Assembly (NCBI GenBank): GCA_024741835.1
Contig: JAENRP010000165.1
Coordinates: forward strand, 6,785-70,784
Source: Diplocarpon mali
Lineage: Eukaryota > Ascomycota > Leotiomycetes > Helotiales > Drepanopezizaceae
DNA length: 64,000 nucleotides
Direction: 5' to 3'
Below are positions 33,376 to 44,108 of this stretch, one piece after another; the stretch's first letter is position 1; the number at the start of each line of letters is the position of its first letter. The notes under the pieces are model-generated. The model did no database searches, was not told the origin of the DNA, and saw only the letters and a program-made list of their open reading frames with translations. The position numbers and the translations under genes are program-made.

Positions 33376-36315
33376 TCACGCCCAAACAAGTTTCTTGAGG
33401 CTGTACGAAAGCTGCTCCAACAACCCGGTACTCTTTTTTGCCTCGGACAGTGATATAATATCGCAACTCTCAATTAGGGTCCTCCTTTCTGCGCCAACTT
33501 GAACGGCATGCGGGCGGAGGATTACACGTTCTATCTCGGAGCAGATAGCCCTCACTTGCTCTATCTCACTCAATCCTCTCTGGTTCCCTTCCAAAACACC
33601 AGATCGGGCATTTAACGCCTTGAGTGCCAGAATGCGGACTCCGGAAGTCACCGGTGCTCCAGCCCCAGTCAAGCTTTTGAAAATAGAGGGAGCTTCTGTG
33701 ACCAAAGTATCACCTTGCATGCCCGATTTGTCTCGAGATTGGATGTTCAACATTGCGCTGGTATTAACTCTGGTGACATCATCTGCTCCAGCTTCGTATT
33801 CGACAACAAATCCAACATTGTGCTTCTCATCAGCCTGAGCGGCGGAGAGAGTCGATGTGATGTATGTCCCGCACTTGATACTCGTGATATGTTGCAAATC
33901 AAGTCTTTCGAAAGAAGAGATCTTTTCCGTGTCCCAATCGAAACGGCAGAAATACAAGCCGGTATCTGTCAAAAGCAGGACTATCTCCTCGAAGGGCAAA
34001 GACTTCACTGTGTTCGGCAGACGAGGGGTGAGTAAGGTCCAGCCGCCAATCAGTTCCTCCTGCTCATCCGCAACTACAAGTTCCTGGCAGGTCTCAATCG
34101 CATGCTGACGCATTTTCTGCATTGATACGCCTGGATCACTGCTCATCATGTTGGCCTCGAAATCTTCGAAGACCACGGATGTGACATTTCCCAGAAGAAA
34201 ATCTATAGCTGTTTGGCTGAAATAGTCGTTCACAATCCTGAGAAGATTAGCTCGAATTTTGTTAACGACGTACTGCCTCACATACCCGCTGTAAAATCTA
34301 GAAATCGAATTGCCTATATCGTTGATCGCGCCCTGCAGGTTTCGTTTTCGTGTGCGAGTGAAGTCTCCCTTCAACGCGGCTGTAGAAGCATACTGCTTTG
34401 AGATTGCATCCCCGTTGTCTGCCCACAGAGAGTTGAACCACTGTGTGGTTTGATCTGGCTGAAGACTCATATCGATACCTTCATTCTTTAACTGGCCATC
34501 AAGAGCCCTCATCCCACAAGCACTCTGAACGACATTCGTCCGGTCTAGACAATCCATACAGTTAGTGCGTAGCACGCCCCTTTGCCTCGACAGTAGCTTG
34601 CCATCAACTTCAACTGTCTCGCCAAAAGAGTCGAGCTTTCTACCCAATATATCCATCAGCAAGCTAACATTCTCAAACTTCATTCCTCTGCAGATTGCAT
34701 GGAAATCGAACCACTCAAACCCGATCTTCACATCACTGGAACTGTTCATACGGTCCACGAACTTCTCGTAACGTTCGCCGACTATAGCTTCAGCACTATG
34801 CTTCTCAACTAACGACACGACCTGTATAGAGCCATAGGACTCTGCAAGTTTCTGGAAATGTTGCTTGAAGGCTTGATAATTCATATCCTCGGAATGTTGT
34901 AACTGTGGGATCGGCTTAAAAGAGTAGGGAGACTGAGAGAAAAACACAGGGATACTGCCTCTGATTTGTACGAACGAGTACACCTTAAATTTCCATGAGG
35001 GATCTGATAGTACTTGCTCGGTCTCAACACTGTTTGCGGCACAGCCCTCTGAATCTACACCGCGTCGAAGGTACCTGAGACCTCCGCGCTTGACAGATCG
35101 CCGAGAGATCAGAGTCAAGAGGTATGGTTTATGGGATGTGCTACAACGACTAGCCCTTTGCTCAGTACTGGTATCCGAGTATCCTGTGTCATGCTGTCTT
35201 GCGCTTGCTGAAAGATCCACAAGTTCCAAGGAAGACTTCTCAGCATCACTAAGGTTACCAAGCCCCGGATTTGGATCCATTTCGAACGATTTCTGCCCAA
35301 CGAAGCCTTGAATGAGAGGCATGACGAGTGAGCTATGACCTGAGTCCACGAACGGCTGCATCAAATTGCGGTTCCACCAGAATATCGGATCAACTCGAGT
35401 ATGAAGCGGAACCTCAGTACTTGACGTGCCTCGAGCCGCAAAACTCCTGGTCAGATCATAATCGTACGAGAAATAGAAACTATGAGAAGTCCCAAAAAGG
35501 ATGGCCGTCGTGCGGAGGAGTTTTGGGAGCAAAGCTTCCGTGGCATGGACAGAGTTTTGGCTGCTCGAACTAGGAGACTTTGCCAAACTAGGCAACGAAG
35601 ATACTTCTGTAGAGACCGGTTCATCCAGATTCGCAGCATTGGGCTCAGAGCTAGTCATTCCCAGATTTCTTTTTTGGTCAGCAGTCCATCCTCTCTTTGA
35701 GAACCACTTCTGGGCAAATCTCCCGTATCCGCCTTTCCTTGACATGACATCCTCTGCCACACTAGTTGTCCGTTTGTGAGCAGCTGCTACGGAGGATAAG
35801 TCGGCCGGCGCGGTTTCGTCTTCGACCTCGTCGCCAATAGCCGTGGACAGACCAGTCTCGTCTTCGTCCGTATCGCTGTCGTCCACATGTTCACCATCAG
35901 CCTTTTTTCGCAACGATGCATAAGTGCTTGCAATAGACGACTCTGCTTCCGCTCTCGAGGATAAAGGTGTGATAGCAACCCCAGTGATCATGTAGATTGA
36001 CTTGCCCTGGATTTGAGCGACCTCGGTACGTTCGGTAATGGAAATCAAAAAGGAGGATTTGGAAATAGTCAGTAGACCTTTACAGCGCAGTGTTAGCTAT
36101 GACACGCTACACAGATGGATCATACACCGCCACATACCAACAAGCCCGTACGCTTCAAAACTCTTGCCAGTCCCTTCACCATGGCCTCCATCTTTTGCGA
36201 CCTGCAAGATTTTACTATCCTTGTAAGTGATCTTGGTCGCCGGTTTGCCTCTTTGCTCCAGTATCAACCCGTCAACGGCTGCAAGTACCAGGACTCTGCG
36301 CGCGAGGCCAGACAT
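33376..36315 (-). CDS. Sac-domain phosphoinositide phosphatase (INPP5F/Sac2-like)
   Basis: Two exons on the minus strand, 36315-36138 and 36077-33376, give 959 residues; the 60-bp intron is GT-AG. The Sac catalytic CX5R motif is intact: RTNCMDCLDRTN at about residues 563-574, preceded by conserved Sac blocks such as FVQIRGSIPVFFSQ and NYQAFKQHF. A C-terminal domain with the WFNSLWADNGDAIS region and a PH-like hSac2 domain (LLTDTGLYFCRFDW) follows. A long disordered acidic/Ser-rich insert lies at about residues 100-240. Lack of C-terminal transmembrane helices separates it from ER Sac1, and lack of an inositol 5-phosphatase domain separates it from synaptojanins. It should remove phosphate from membrane phosphoinositides, probably in endosomal traffic; the exact substrate is inferred. 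Confidence 0.88.
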
Positions 36316-37066
36316 GCTGGGACGCCGACCGGGAAGGGCATCGAGCGCCTAGCGAGTAGAGAAGTGTAAGATCTTCAAGAAAGTTCGAACTCTGCCAGAT
36401 GCGAGGTGGTCTAGAGTAATCATGTATCTAGTAACTCGTGCACTTGCTGGTAAATTGACTGGCCCCAGTCGGAGTTCTGCGATCTTAAGCCCTACAGAGT
36501 TTGAGAGAATTTTAGCGCCATGGCTCTGCCACAGCACATAGTAGAGCCCCTTGTCCGGATTTGAATTCGCACTGGCTGGTCGACAACTATAGTATCATCC
36601 AGCTATCCCTTCTTTCTCTTCTGTACGGTCTCCATATTGCCAACAACCTTTCGAGTTGGAGAAGGGAAAACTCCGACACTCCTGTCAACAGACCGCCCGA
36701 GCCAGCTAGAACAGCGAGAAAATACGAGAGAAAGCGGGCTTCTGGTACGGTATACTTGTGCAAGCCTAGCACAGATTGTAAGGAGCAATGTACAGCTGGC
36801 GTGGTAGAGAATTCAATATCTTCAAGATCAAGCCGAGGCAGCAATCCACCTCTTATCGAACACAGACAGGCATTCCTCCGCGCCTATCTTTGGGCGGTGG
36901 CCAATGCACACGTGTGATGGTCGTCGCGAGGCCTGGTTCTTGAAGTCCACTTACGCATTATCTCTACCAGCTAGGTAGTTCTACAGCGGAGCCGCAGATA
37001 TCTCGTCCCCCCGCTCCCAAGTTCTCGACTTGTTCACGTTCTACCCCAATACGCGCCACCTTCAAC
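36316..37066. promoter_or_regulatory. Divergent promoter, Sac phosphatase / BMT6
   Basis: 751 bp between divergent starts. A 118-codon plus-strand frame at 36561-36917 has no recognisable content and is probably chance. Confidence 0.5.
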
Positions 37067-38326
37067 ATGGGCAAAGGCGGGAGATCCGGGCGCGTGGTGA
37101 ACGACTTTGGGCCTGCTGGTCACAAAGGCGCCAAGAAGGCTTCGGAGACCACCAAAGCCAAATCAGCTGTAAAGAACACGAGGAGCGAGGCAGAGGCAGA
37201 GGCAGAGACACATGCAGAGATAGAGGCAGAAGCGCCTTTGCGGGCTGGGGTACCGGTCAAACTCCAGCAACGTATCCTCAACATATTCAGAGACACTTTC
37301 TTCGAACTCTTGGGTTCAGATACGCTGCAAGCCTTACTCCAGGAAGTAAAAGCGGCTCTCTATGATAGAGATTTCGATCGCGCATTCGGGAGGAAAGATT
37401 ACCTGGAGGCCTATTCAGTGCGTTGGAGTCCAAGCAGAGCCCTCTGCTACCAATCTCTCCTAGTCGACCTACAGCATCATCTCGCGGGATTGTTTCCCCT
37501 TTGCCAGCCTGGGCAGTCTGGCGCCGGCTTCACGCCTGTGTCAACACTGCAAGTCGTTGCCTTGGGCGGCGGGGCGGCGGAACTTGTTGCTTTTGCTGGG
37601 TTCCTTCGTTATTTCAATGATATTTCTCCTCCGCGGAGTACCTCAGATGCTGGTATCAGCCTGGAAGAGCTGTCTATCATTAAGGCTCGGGCGAAAAGGG
37701 AGATATCGTCCCGACAGTCTGTCACTCCCCGGAACCTAGATATTGAAATTACACTTATCGACAGCGCCCCGTGGCAGGATGTGTGTTCCAGACTCAGCAG
37801 TGGGCTCACTGAGCCTCCGACTCTCTCCAAATATGCCAATGCATTAGCTCGAGAGACTAACTGCTCGCTCATATCGCCTGAGAGCTTCAAGTCAACTTCT
37901 CTGCTTGAAAACATTCTTGAGATGGATCAAACTCGAATCGACAGTCTTTTTGGGAGGAGACCAGTTCTCTGCTCTTTACTCTTCACTTTGAATGAATTGT
38001 ACACTACATCAATCAGCAAGACAACTACGTTTCTTCTCAATCTCACTACTGCTGTGGCACCAGGTACATTACTTCTTGTTGTCGATAGCCCCGGAAGCTA
38101 TTCGGAAGCAGAGATCGGAGTGGAAGCTAGGAGATATCCGATGAAATGGTTGCTTCACCACACTTTACTGGATGCCAAACAATCTACAGAAAGTCAAGAG
38201 ACCCCAGCTTTCTGGGAAAAGGTTATGTCAGATGATTCCAGGTGGTTTCGGATTCCCGAGAGCCTAAGATACCCCATACCGCTGGAGAACATGCGATGTC
38301 AGTTGCATCTCTATCGACGAATATGA
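37067..38326 (+). CDS. BMT6: 25S rRNA (uridine-N3) methyltransferase Bmt6-like
   Basis: Single exon of 419 residues. The protein matches the fungal Bmt6 family (Methyltransf_34), which methylates N3 of a uridine in 25S rRNA using S-adenosylmethionine in the nucleolus. The basic N terminus MGKGGRSGRVVNDFGPAG is followed by an Ala/Glu repeat (EAEAEAETHAEIEAEAP). The conserved block RDYLEAY-like YLEAYSVRWSPSRALCY comes next. The Rossmann motif I is visible as VVALGGGAAELVAFAGFL, then IEITLIDSAPWQDVCSRL. The C terminus carries WFRIPESLRYPIPLENMRCQ. It is read divergently from the Sac phosphatase and ends only 95 bp before the convergent F-box-like gene. Confidence 0.85.
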   Translation: MGKGGRSGRVVNDFGPAGHKGAKKASETTKAKSAVKNTRSEAEAEAETHAEIEAEAPLRAGVPVKLQQRILNIFRDTFFELLGSDTLQALLQEVKAALYDRDFDRAFGRKDYLEAYSVRWSPSRALCYQSLLVDLQHHLAGLFPLCQPGQSGAGFTPVSTLQVVALGGGAAELVAFAGFLRYFNDISPPRSTSDAGISLEELSIIKARAKREISSRQSVTPRNLDIEITLIDSAPWQDVCSRLSSGLTEPPTLSKYANALARETNCSLISPESFKSTSLLENILEMDQTRIDSLFGRRPVLCSLLFTLNELYTTSISKTTTFLLNLTTAVAPGTLLLVVDSPGSYSEAEIGVEARRYPMKWLLHHTLLDAKQSTESQETPAFWEKVMSDDSRWFRIPESLRYPIPLENMRCQLHLYRRI

Positions 38327-38421
38327 TTTTCTGAATGATATAAAGTTTCGTAATTCATCCGATATCCACTTGTAAGGAAGCTCTTCCCAGAGACTACATA
38401 GTCGAAACACTCAAGACGTCA

Positions 38422-40122
38422 CTAATATCGACTAAGCATCAGAGGTACAAGGGTCGTCCTACTTTCATGTCCCATCAGTGAACTACCGTTCCTGCCAGCC
38501 GAGCATGTGTTCTTGAAAAAGTCTCTGACATTTTCCTTCCTCTCCTGATTCCTGCAATACTCCTTGCCGAGTTGCTTCAGGACAGCCTCTCTCGCCTTCT
38601 TCAAAGCCGACATCCTCTTATCCGGGTCATCAGCCAGTTCTTTTTGCGCGGCTTCCATTTCAATATTACGCTGAACACCTTGTACATTTGGATCAAGCTT
38701 TGTCGGCATCAGAATCTCTTCAATCGGCGCAGCAAACGGTATTGGGCTCGAGATCACCAGCTTCCCAGTATGTTCCTTGTGGTGCTTGCGTCTGCGCCTT
38801 CTGTGCACCCTCTTCTTTTTGACCATAACAGACGCTCTTGATGTATCACCATATGTGCCACTAAGCGTGTCTATGACTTCGTCAAAGCCCCCGAGCTGGT
38901 CTTGGTAGCCCTGGCTCTGAAAGTTTGTTAAGCTCCCGGCGTCGGAACCACTGTGGTGAGATAACCACTCATCACTGCTGCTAGTTCTGGTGAGAGGAGA
39001 CAATGCATCTTCCCATACACCACCGTTGATAAGAACAACATTCTGAAAGTCAAACTCGCGCACGGTGTGTCGATGCTCAAGGACAAAATCCGAAACTTGC
39101 TCTGTAGACATGGTGGCATTGCGAATTTGCATATAGCAAAGCTTTGGGAACATCATGGCGGGTCGAAGTGGTGCAGCCGGCAGCGGTGACATTGGCGAAG
39201 TGACCTCAGCAAAAAGTTTTGTCGCCAACTTTGGAGGAGCAAAGAGCGGATCGGTGAAAAGGGTAAGAGGGCAAGGTCCTCGCTTGCCACTCCACCCAAA
39301 TCTGACTTTCTCCAGGTTGGATGAAAAGGCCCGGATGTAATCGTCAAGGATCTTAAGATGATCTCTACCGGGTCGCGAGCCGAAGAAGTCCCAGGAATCC
39401 ATTGTGATGCTTAACTTCTTGATCTGCTTCCATCGTTTTTTGGCCGTGGGTGTACATCCGTATCCCGACATGTGACGAAGGTATACAAGGCCTGAGGGGT
39501 GGATTCGGCTGAGTGAGAGTTTCTCAAGTCGTTCCACGGGGGCTCGTTCTATAGCAATTCGCAGACTTATGAGTGCGTAATCGACTGCATCTCGTCGATA
39601 TCTCTGAGCTGGGTCTTGATCAGGACATGAGATGGTGAGATGTCGGAGGTTGGGCATGTAAGTCATTGCTTTGACAAAGGCTGGTACATTTGTCGCCGCG
39701 TGGAAGATGGGAGGATACTGTTGTGTGAGGAGATCACCCAACTCTGTCGAACCATACTTTGGCCGCTGGAAGACGGATGCGCCTGAGGTATGAGGGGTAT
39801 AGAGGAAGTTGACTTCCAAGCCAGTCGATGGGTTTATGAGAGGTGGTAGAAAGCTTGCTGGCGTATGCGGCATGGAGAATGTGAGGTGCTCTATATGGCG
39901 ACCTACTCGAGACAGTGCCTCGAGTCTGGAAGGGCGAGTGAGCGAGCTTGCTGTGAAGGTCAAGCGGGTTCGAGCGAAAAGGGTCTGAGTCGTGAATTCA
40001 CAGAACTCAGAGGACGTGAGGCGCAAGGCGCACAGAGAGGCTGTATCCATATTTGGGAGCAAGCTTGATCGTAACCCCTCATTCCGCCATAGGCGAAGGA
40101 TATCTGGGCTGGCAGTGGCCAT
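38422..40122 (-). CDS. F-box/LRR-like protein, unknown target
   Basis: Single exon of 566 residues. The N terminus (LLPNMDTASLCALRLTSSEF) resembles a degenerate F-box. Leucine-rich segments follow, such as HIEHLTFSMP, MPNLRHLTISCPD and VERLEKLSLSRIH, in the style of fungal F-box/LRR-like proteins that act as substrate receptors of SCF ubiquitin ligases. A basic patch (KKKRVHRRRRRKHHKEH) near residue 450 looks like a nuclear localisation signal, and the rest of the C terminus is helical and charged. No other domain is recognised. Function beyond this architecture is not known. Confidence 0.75.
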   Translation of the reverse strand: MATASPDILRLWRNEGLRSSLLPNMDTASLCALRLTSSEFCEFTTQTLFARTRLTFTASSLTRPSRLEALSRVGRHIEHLTFSMPHTPASFLPPLINPSTGLEVNFLYTPHTSGASVFQRPKYGSTELGDLLTQQYPPIFHAATNVPAFVKAMTYMPNLRHLTISCPDQDPAQRYRRDAVDYALISLRIAIERAPVERLEKLSLSRIHPSGLVYLRHMSGYGCTPTAKKRWKQIKKLSITMDSWDFFGSRPGRDHLKILDDYIRAFSSNLEKVRFGWSGKRGPCPLTLFTDPLFAPPKLATKLFAEVTSPMSPLPAAPLRPAMMFPKLCYMQIRNATMSTEQVSDFVLEHRHTVREFDFQNVVLINGGVWEDALSPLTRTSSSDEWLSHHSGSDAGSLTNFQSQGYQDQLGGFDEVIDTLSGTYGDTSRASVMVKKKRVHRRRRRKHHKEHTGKLVISSPIPFAAPIEEILMPTKLDPNVQGVQRNIEMEAAQKELADDPDKRMSALKKAREAVLKQLGKEYCRNQERKENVRDFFKNTCSAGRNGSSLMGHESRTTLVPLMLSRY

Positions 40123-41407
40123 AGCTTGCGCATGTCGTCCACCGAAACGTGGAGGCTATTGCTGCTGAACACGACCAGACTTGGCTTCTATTGGGAAAAT
40201 CCGATACCTAAGATAAAGCTCGTATCAAGGAATGGCCAGTGGTACGTGGATCAATACAACTAGGATGAGGCAGGCACAGTCGAAGAAGCAGCACAAAGCA
40301 TCAATAAGAATAACAGAAGCACATACGGAAGAGCTACCATTCCAAAGCCATCAATACATAACATATAGTCAGGTACATCTCCCCCTCCCCCCTCCAAGCG
40401 GGACGAATAATGCCTCAAACGGCATCACGTGACGCAGGTGTGAGTCACTGATCGAATGCCGACTCTTGACGATATGCAACTCATTGCATTTCTGCAAAGC
40501 AGAGTGCACAAACACGAAAGTGCCACGATCATGACGGCTCTTTGAAGAGCGTGGAGAGCGTGAAGAGCGCTTCTACTGGAGTGGCCGATCCCGCATGACT
40601 TGGCGCTGCTCTTCGTCCAAGGGCCCGGGGATGATAACGGACTGGGTGAACCAATGGAGAAACTCGAATCGTCCAACTAGGTTCAAGCTGGCGCCATGTC
40701 GATCGCATGCAGTGTAAGAGAAGGGAGAGGGGAGGGCAGAGGGAGCATGCGGGGGCCAATCGATGGTTGGGAAGGGGGATGAGACGGGACGGGATGCTGC
40801 TGTTGTTGTTGTTGTTGTTGTTGTTGTGCAACCGAGTAACCGAGTACACAAACGCGAAACAGACGCGAACACGCGAGGCACGATGCGGAAGCTTGGCGTG
40901 GATGTTTGCCGGGAGCGTCCTGGTTGGCTGGATGGTTGGATTGCTTGTTTATTCCCCGAGCTTACGCGCGTCTGTTTCACACAGCAATACAGTACCGGGT
41001 TCGGCTAGGGCCCAGGGAAGCGAGAATCCCGACTGAGACAGCAGACTTACCTTAAGTCGTCGAGTCCCAGAATGATCTCTCCACTTCTTCGGCCCCCTGC
41101 GACTCCTTCGACTCCCTCCGCATGTCCGTCATTATTGAGAAAAGTCTCAGGAACAATGACACATCTCGCAAGTCATGTCCGGATTCGCGTTGGATTCCAA
41201 CAAAAATTATTGCTTTGATTCTGCCAGACTGTCTCACGAGAAAGTCTCACTCCAAAGCGGGAGAAATGGTCTAAGCTGCGAGAGACAACCCGAACAATGT
41301 CACTAGTTTTTATAGACGAGAATTTCCATTACTTCATTGCTATGAATTCCCAGTTTGTCTTCCATCTTGTGCTGCTCTAATCCATTCTACTTCGTTCAGA
41401 TCTCAGG
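40123..41407. promoter_or_regulatory. Divergent intergenic region, F-box-like gene / MFS transporter
   Basis: 1.3 kb between divergent starts. It contains a TTG microsatellite (listed separately) and a G-rich purine stretch at 40720-40795. Frames crossing it encode poly-Asn or poly-Val from the repeat and are artefacts. Confidence 0.5.
40797..40827. repeat. TTG trinucleotide microsatellite
   Basis: About ten consecutive TTG/TGT units following CTGCTG, in the upstream region of two divergent genes. Length polymorphism between strains is expected. Confidence 0.9.
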
Positions 41408-43112
41408 ATGGCCCTTCCTGAACTAAAGATGGTGGCGCTGGGGCGATGCTCGAAGCCAGAACTCCTTTCGTCCGACATCAGTTTTCCGCATGTGAAGGAT
41501 CCGCGGTGTAGAGCCTCCAGTGACTTTTCGAACTGCGGAACGTTGAATAACACCACCGACATAGACACAGATGAGGCTGAGGCTGAGGCTGAGGGCATCC
41601 CGTTCCCCGAGGGAGGCTCCGGATGGCTGGTGGTCGTTGGAGCTTGGTGTGTGCTGTTTCCTTCGCTGGGAATAATGAACACCATGGGAGCTTTCGAGGA
41701 GTATATTTCAACACACCAGTTGAAGGACTATGGTCTATCTGCTGTGGGCTGGATTTTCAGTCTATACGCCTTTCTCACCTTTGGCGTTGGTCTGTTCGTT
41801 GGACCAGTCTTCGACAAATTCGGGCCCAGGTGGCTGATTCTCTCGGGAAGTGTGTTGCTGGTTTCGAGCATGTGTCTGGTTGGGTACTGTACAGGCGAGT
41901 TGCTTCTTCCGCATTTGCCGTCCTTGGAAGCGCCGAAGCGAATGCGCTGACTGGAGAGCAGAATTCTGGCATTTTATCATCGTCTTCAGCGTCCTCGGCG
42001 GTGTCGGGGCAGCTCTTGTCTTCTCTCCTTCGATCACCGTCATTGGTCATTACTTCAGCCGACGCCGGGGAATCGCCACCGGCATCGCGACGACAGGCGG
42101 AGCATTCGGAGGCATCTTGTTCCCCATCATCTTGCAAGCCTGCTTGCCCAAAATAGGCTTCCTGTGGGCGACGAAAGTGATTGCTCTCATCTCACTCGTC
42201 CTCTGTTTGCTGGCGAATCTCCTCATAACAGCGAGGATCACATCCGGGAAGAGTTCCAGCGCCAGGCCAGACCTTCGGATCTTGGGTCGTCCAGCATTCG
42301 CAGTCACTGTTCTGGGCGTCTTCCTACTCGAATTCGCGCTCTTCGTTCCTTTGACCTATATAAATTCGTACTGTACCGCAAAGGGATTCTCTCAATCTTT
42401 TTCGGCCTTGGTTCTGCCCGTCCTCAATGTCGGGTCTGTTTTCGGTAGGCTTCTGCCGGGATACGTTGCGGACAGGTATGGAAGGTGTGTACCTGCTATT
42501 AGGATTTTCATCTTTTCGTCTTTTCGTCTTTTCGTCTTTTCGTCTTCCTATCTTTCTATCTCTTTTTCTTTTTCTTTTTCTTTTTCTTTTTCTTTTTCTT
42601 TTTCTTTTTCTTTTTCTTTTTCTTTTTCTTTTTCTTTTCCTCTTCCTCTTCCTCTTCCTCTTCCTCTTTCTCTTTCTCTTTCTTTTTCTCTTTATATTCT
42701 AGAATACTGACCCAGACCTTCTTACAGATTCAATATTGCTATCGTTGCCATTCTCCTGACAGTGGTATCGGTCCTTGCCGTCTGGCTACCATTTGGAGGC
42801 TCAAAGGCTGGCATTATAGTATTTACCCTGCTATTTGGTTTTGGGAGCGGATCCAACATCAGTCTTACGCCCGTATGTATAGGGCAACTCTGTACCGCTG
42901 AGCATTATGGGAGATACTACTCGACCTGTTTCTCGATCGTATCCTTGGGCTGCCTCACCGGAGTTCCCATTGCTGGGAAGATACTGGAAGTAGGAGATTG
43001 GAGTTACAGCGGGCTGGTGGTTTTTGTCGGATGCTGCTATGTCGGCGGCCTGGTCGCCTTTTGCTGTGCGAGGGGGATGGTCGTTGGCTGGAGGCTTCGG
43101 CGTGTATACTAG
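41408..43112 (+). CDS. MFS transporter, monocarboxylate-permease type
   Basis: Three exons, 41408-41894, 41962-42484 and 42728-43112, give 464 residues with about 12 predicted membrane helices. The first helix begins GGSGWLVVVGAWCVLF, the signature start of the fungal MCT-like (SLC16/Mch) group. The loop between helices 2 and 3 has GPVFDKFGPRWLILSG. HYFSRRRGIATGIATTGGAFG follows helix 4, and GYVADRYGRFN lies between helices 8 and 9. Intron 1 (41895-41961) uses a GC donor (ACAG|GCGAGT). No GT alternative keeps the frame. Intron 2 (42485-42727) is filled by pyrimidine repeats. The substrate may be a monocarboxylate, riboflavin or a metabolite, but cannot be assigned. The first 75 residues are a cytosolic tail with an EAEAEAE run. 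Confidence 0.88.
42505..42695 (+). repeat. Composite pyrimidine microsatellite inside an intron
   Basis: Within intron 2 of the MFS gene: TTTTCGTC-type octamers (about 42511-42546), then about twelve TTTTTC hexamers (42561-42635), then TCTTCC hexamers (to about 42666), then TTTCTC units. All are pyrimidine on the coding strand and lie upstream of the 3' splice site at 42727, so they may act as, or interfere with, the polypyrimidine tract. Confidence 0.9.
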
Positions 43113-44108
43113 ATGAGGAACCTGACGGGAGAGTGTAAGAACCCGAAAAAGATTAAATAGTGTAAAAATGAGGTCACGAGGGACTGGTAGGCACTCGCAC
43201 TACATACGCAACCATGCATTATTTGTATATATCGCCTCTTCCTGTGTTGCAGCCAATCTCTTGATTCAAGTGCAGAAGCTATGGATCCTGGTCTCGTCCT
43301 GAATCGTCTGACCACGGGCGTCAAGACATGGCAGATATTACCGGCGCTTTATACCCACCTAGGTATCTTGTGCGATACAAAGCGACTTGGCCCGTAGGTG
43401 GTTGGCTATGGGTTTCTTCAGCGAAAGAATCTAGAGAGGCGACACCGGACGAATCAGTTGATCGATTGCATTATTGGAAGCAGAGAGTACGAGTAGCTCG
43501 GAGTATTACCTATCTATATGTTGATACACGAGTACCCGGCAATAAGTAGCCACCTAAGGTCCCTAGTCCCTGGGTACGTAAACCCTGCCAAGAGCATCCG
43601 TCCGACTGCTCGTAGGGATACTTTATCTGCTCGGTCGCAGTGGTGCCCGCTGTCAGCAGTCTAGACCCGGGCCAAGATAAATCAGTCAAGGTTACTTACC
43701 TGTAGCTGCGTAGCTCAACCTCGAATCTATCTCACCCCTCTCTCAACGAGCTCTTCGGCGACGATACAACATCCCAAACAGAGGCTGGCGTACAACCGCG
43801 TGGTCGCTCTCTCCACTGCTCGCAAACGCCGTCACCAACAACACCATCGGTACCATGGACTTGCGAATCTGCCGAGTCCAGTAAGCAATCGCGCGCGCCC
43901 GAGACAGCCGCTCAGCTCAGCAACTCGAAATCCACGAAACTGCCCTTTCTATCCGGTTGCGGTAACATAGCTCGCCTCGCAGACCCTCGAAAATTCTGCA
44001 GCACACTGGTCGGAACATGTGTCGGAGGCGGTAGCTTCAAGATCTCGCCCAGCGTCGAGTGGTCGATACGGGCGGAGCTATACTCACAACGAACGGAAGA
44101 TTCTCAAA
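43113..44108. promoter_or_regulatory. Intergenic region upstream of SLN1
   Basis: About 1 kb containing the 3' end of the transporter gene and the SLN1 promoter. A CT-rich stretch near 43730-43850 is a plausible 5' UTR. The SLN1 frame extends upstream only to a GTG at 44019, so the ATG at 44109 is kept. Confidence 0.5.

Noticed and set aside
42427..42710. Phe/Leu-rich frames continuing from MFS exon 2 through the repeats
   Set aside because: They translate the TTTTTC array; the GT-AG intron restores the transporter sequence exactly.
44019..44108. Upstream in-frame extension of SLN1
   Set aside because: It begins with GTG; homologues start at MRVGIREQL, which matches the ATG at 44109.
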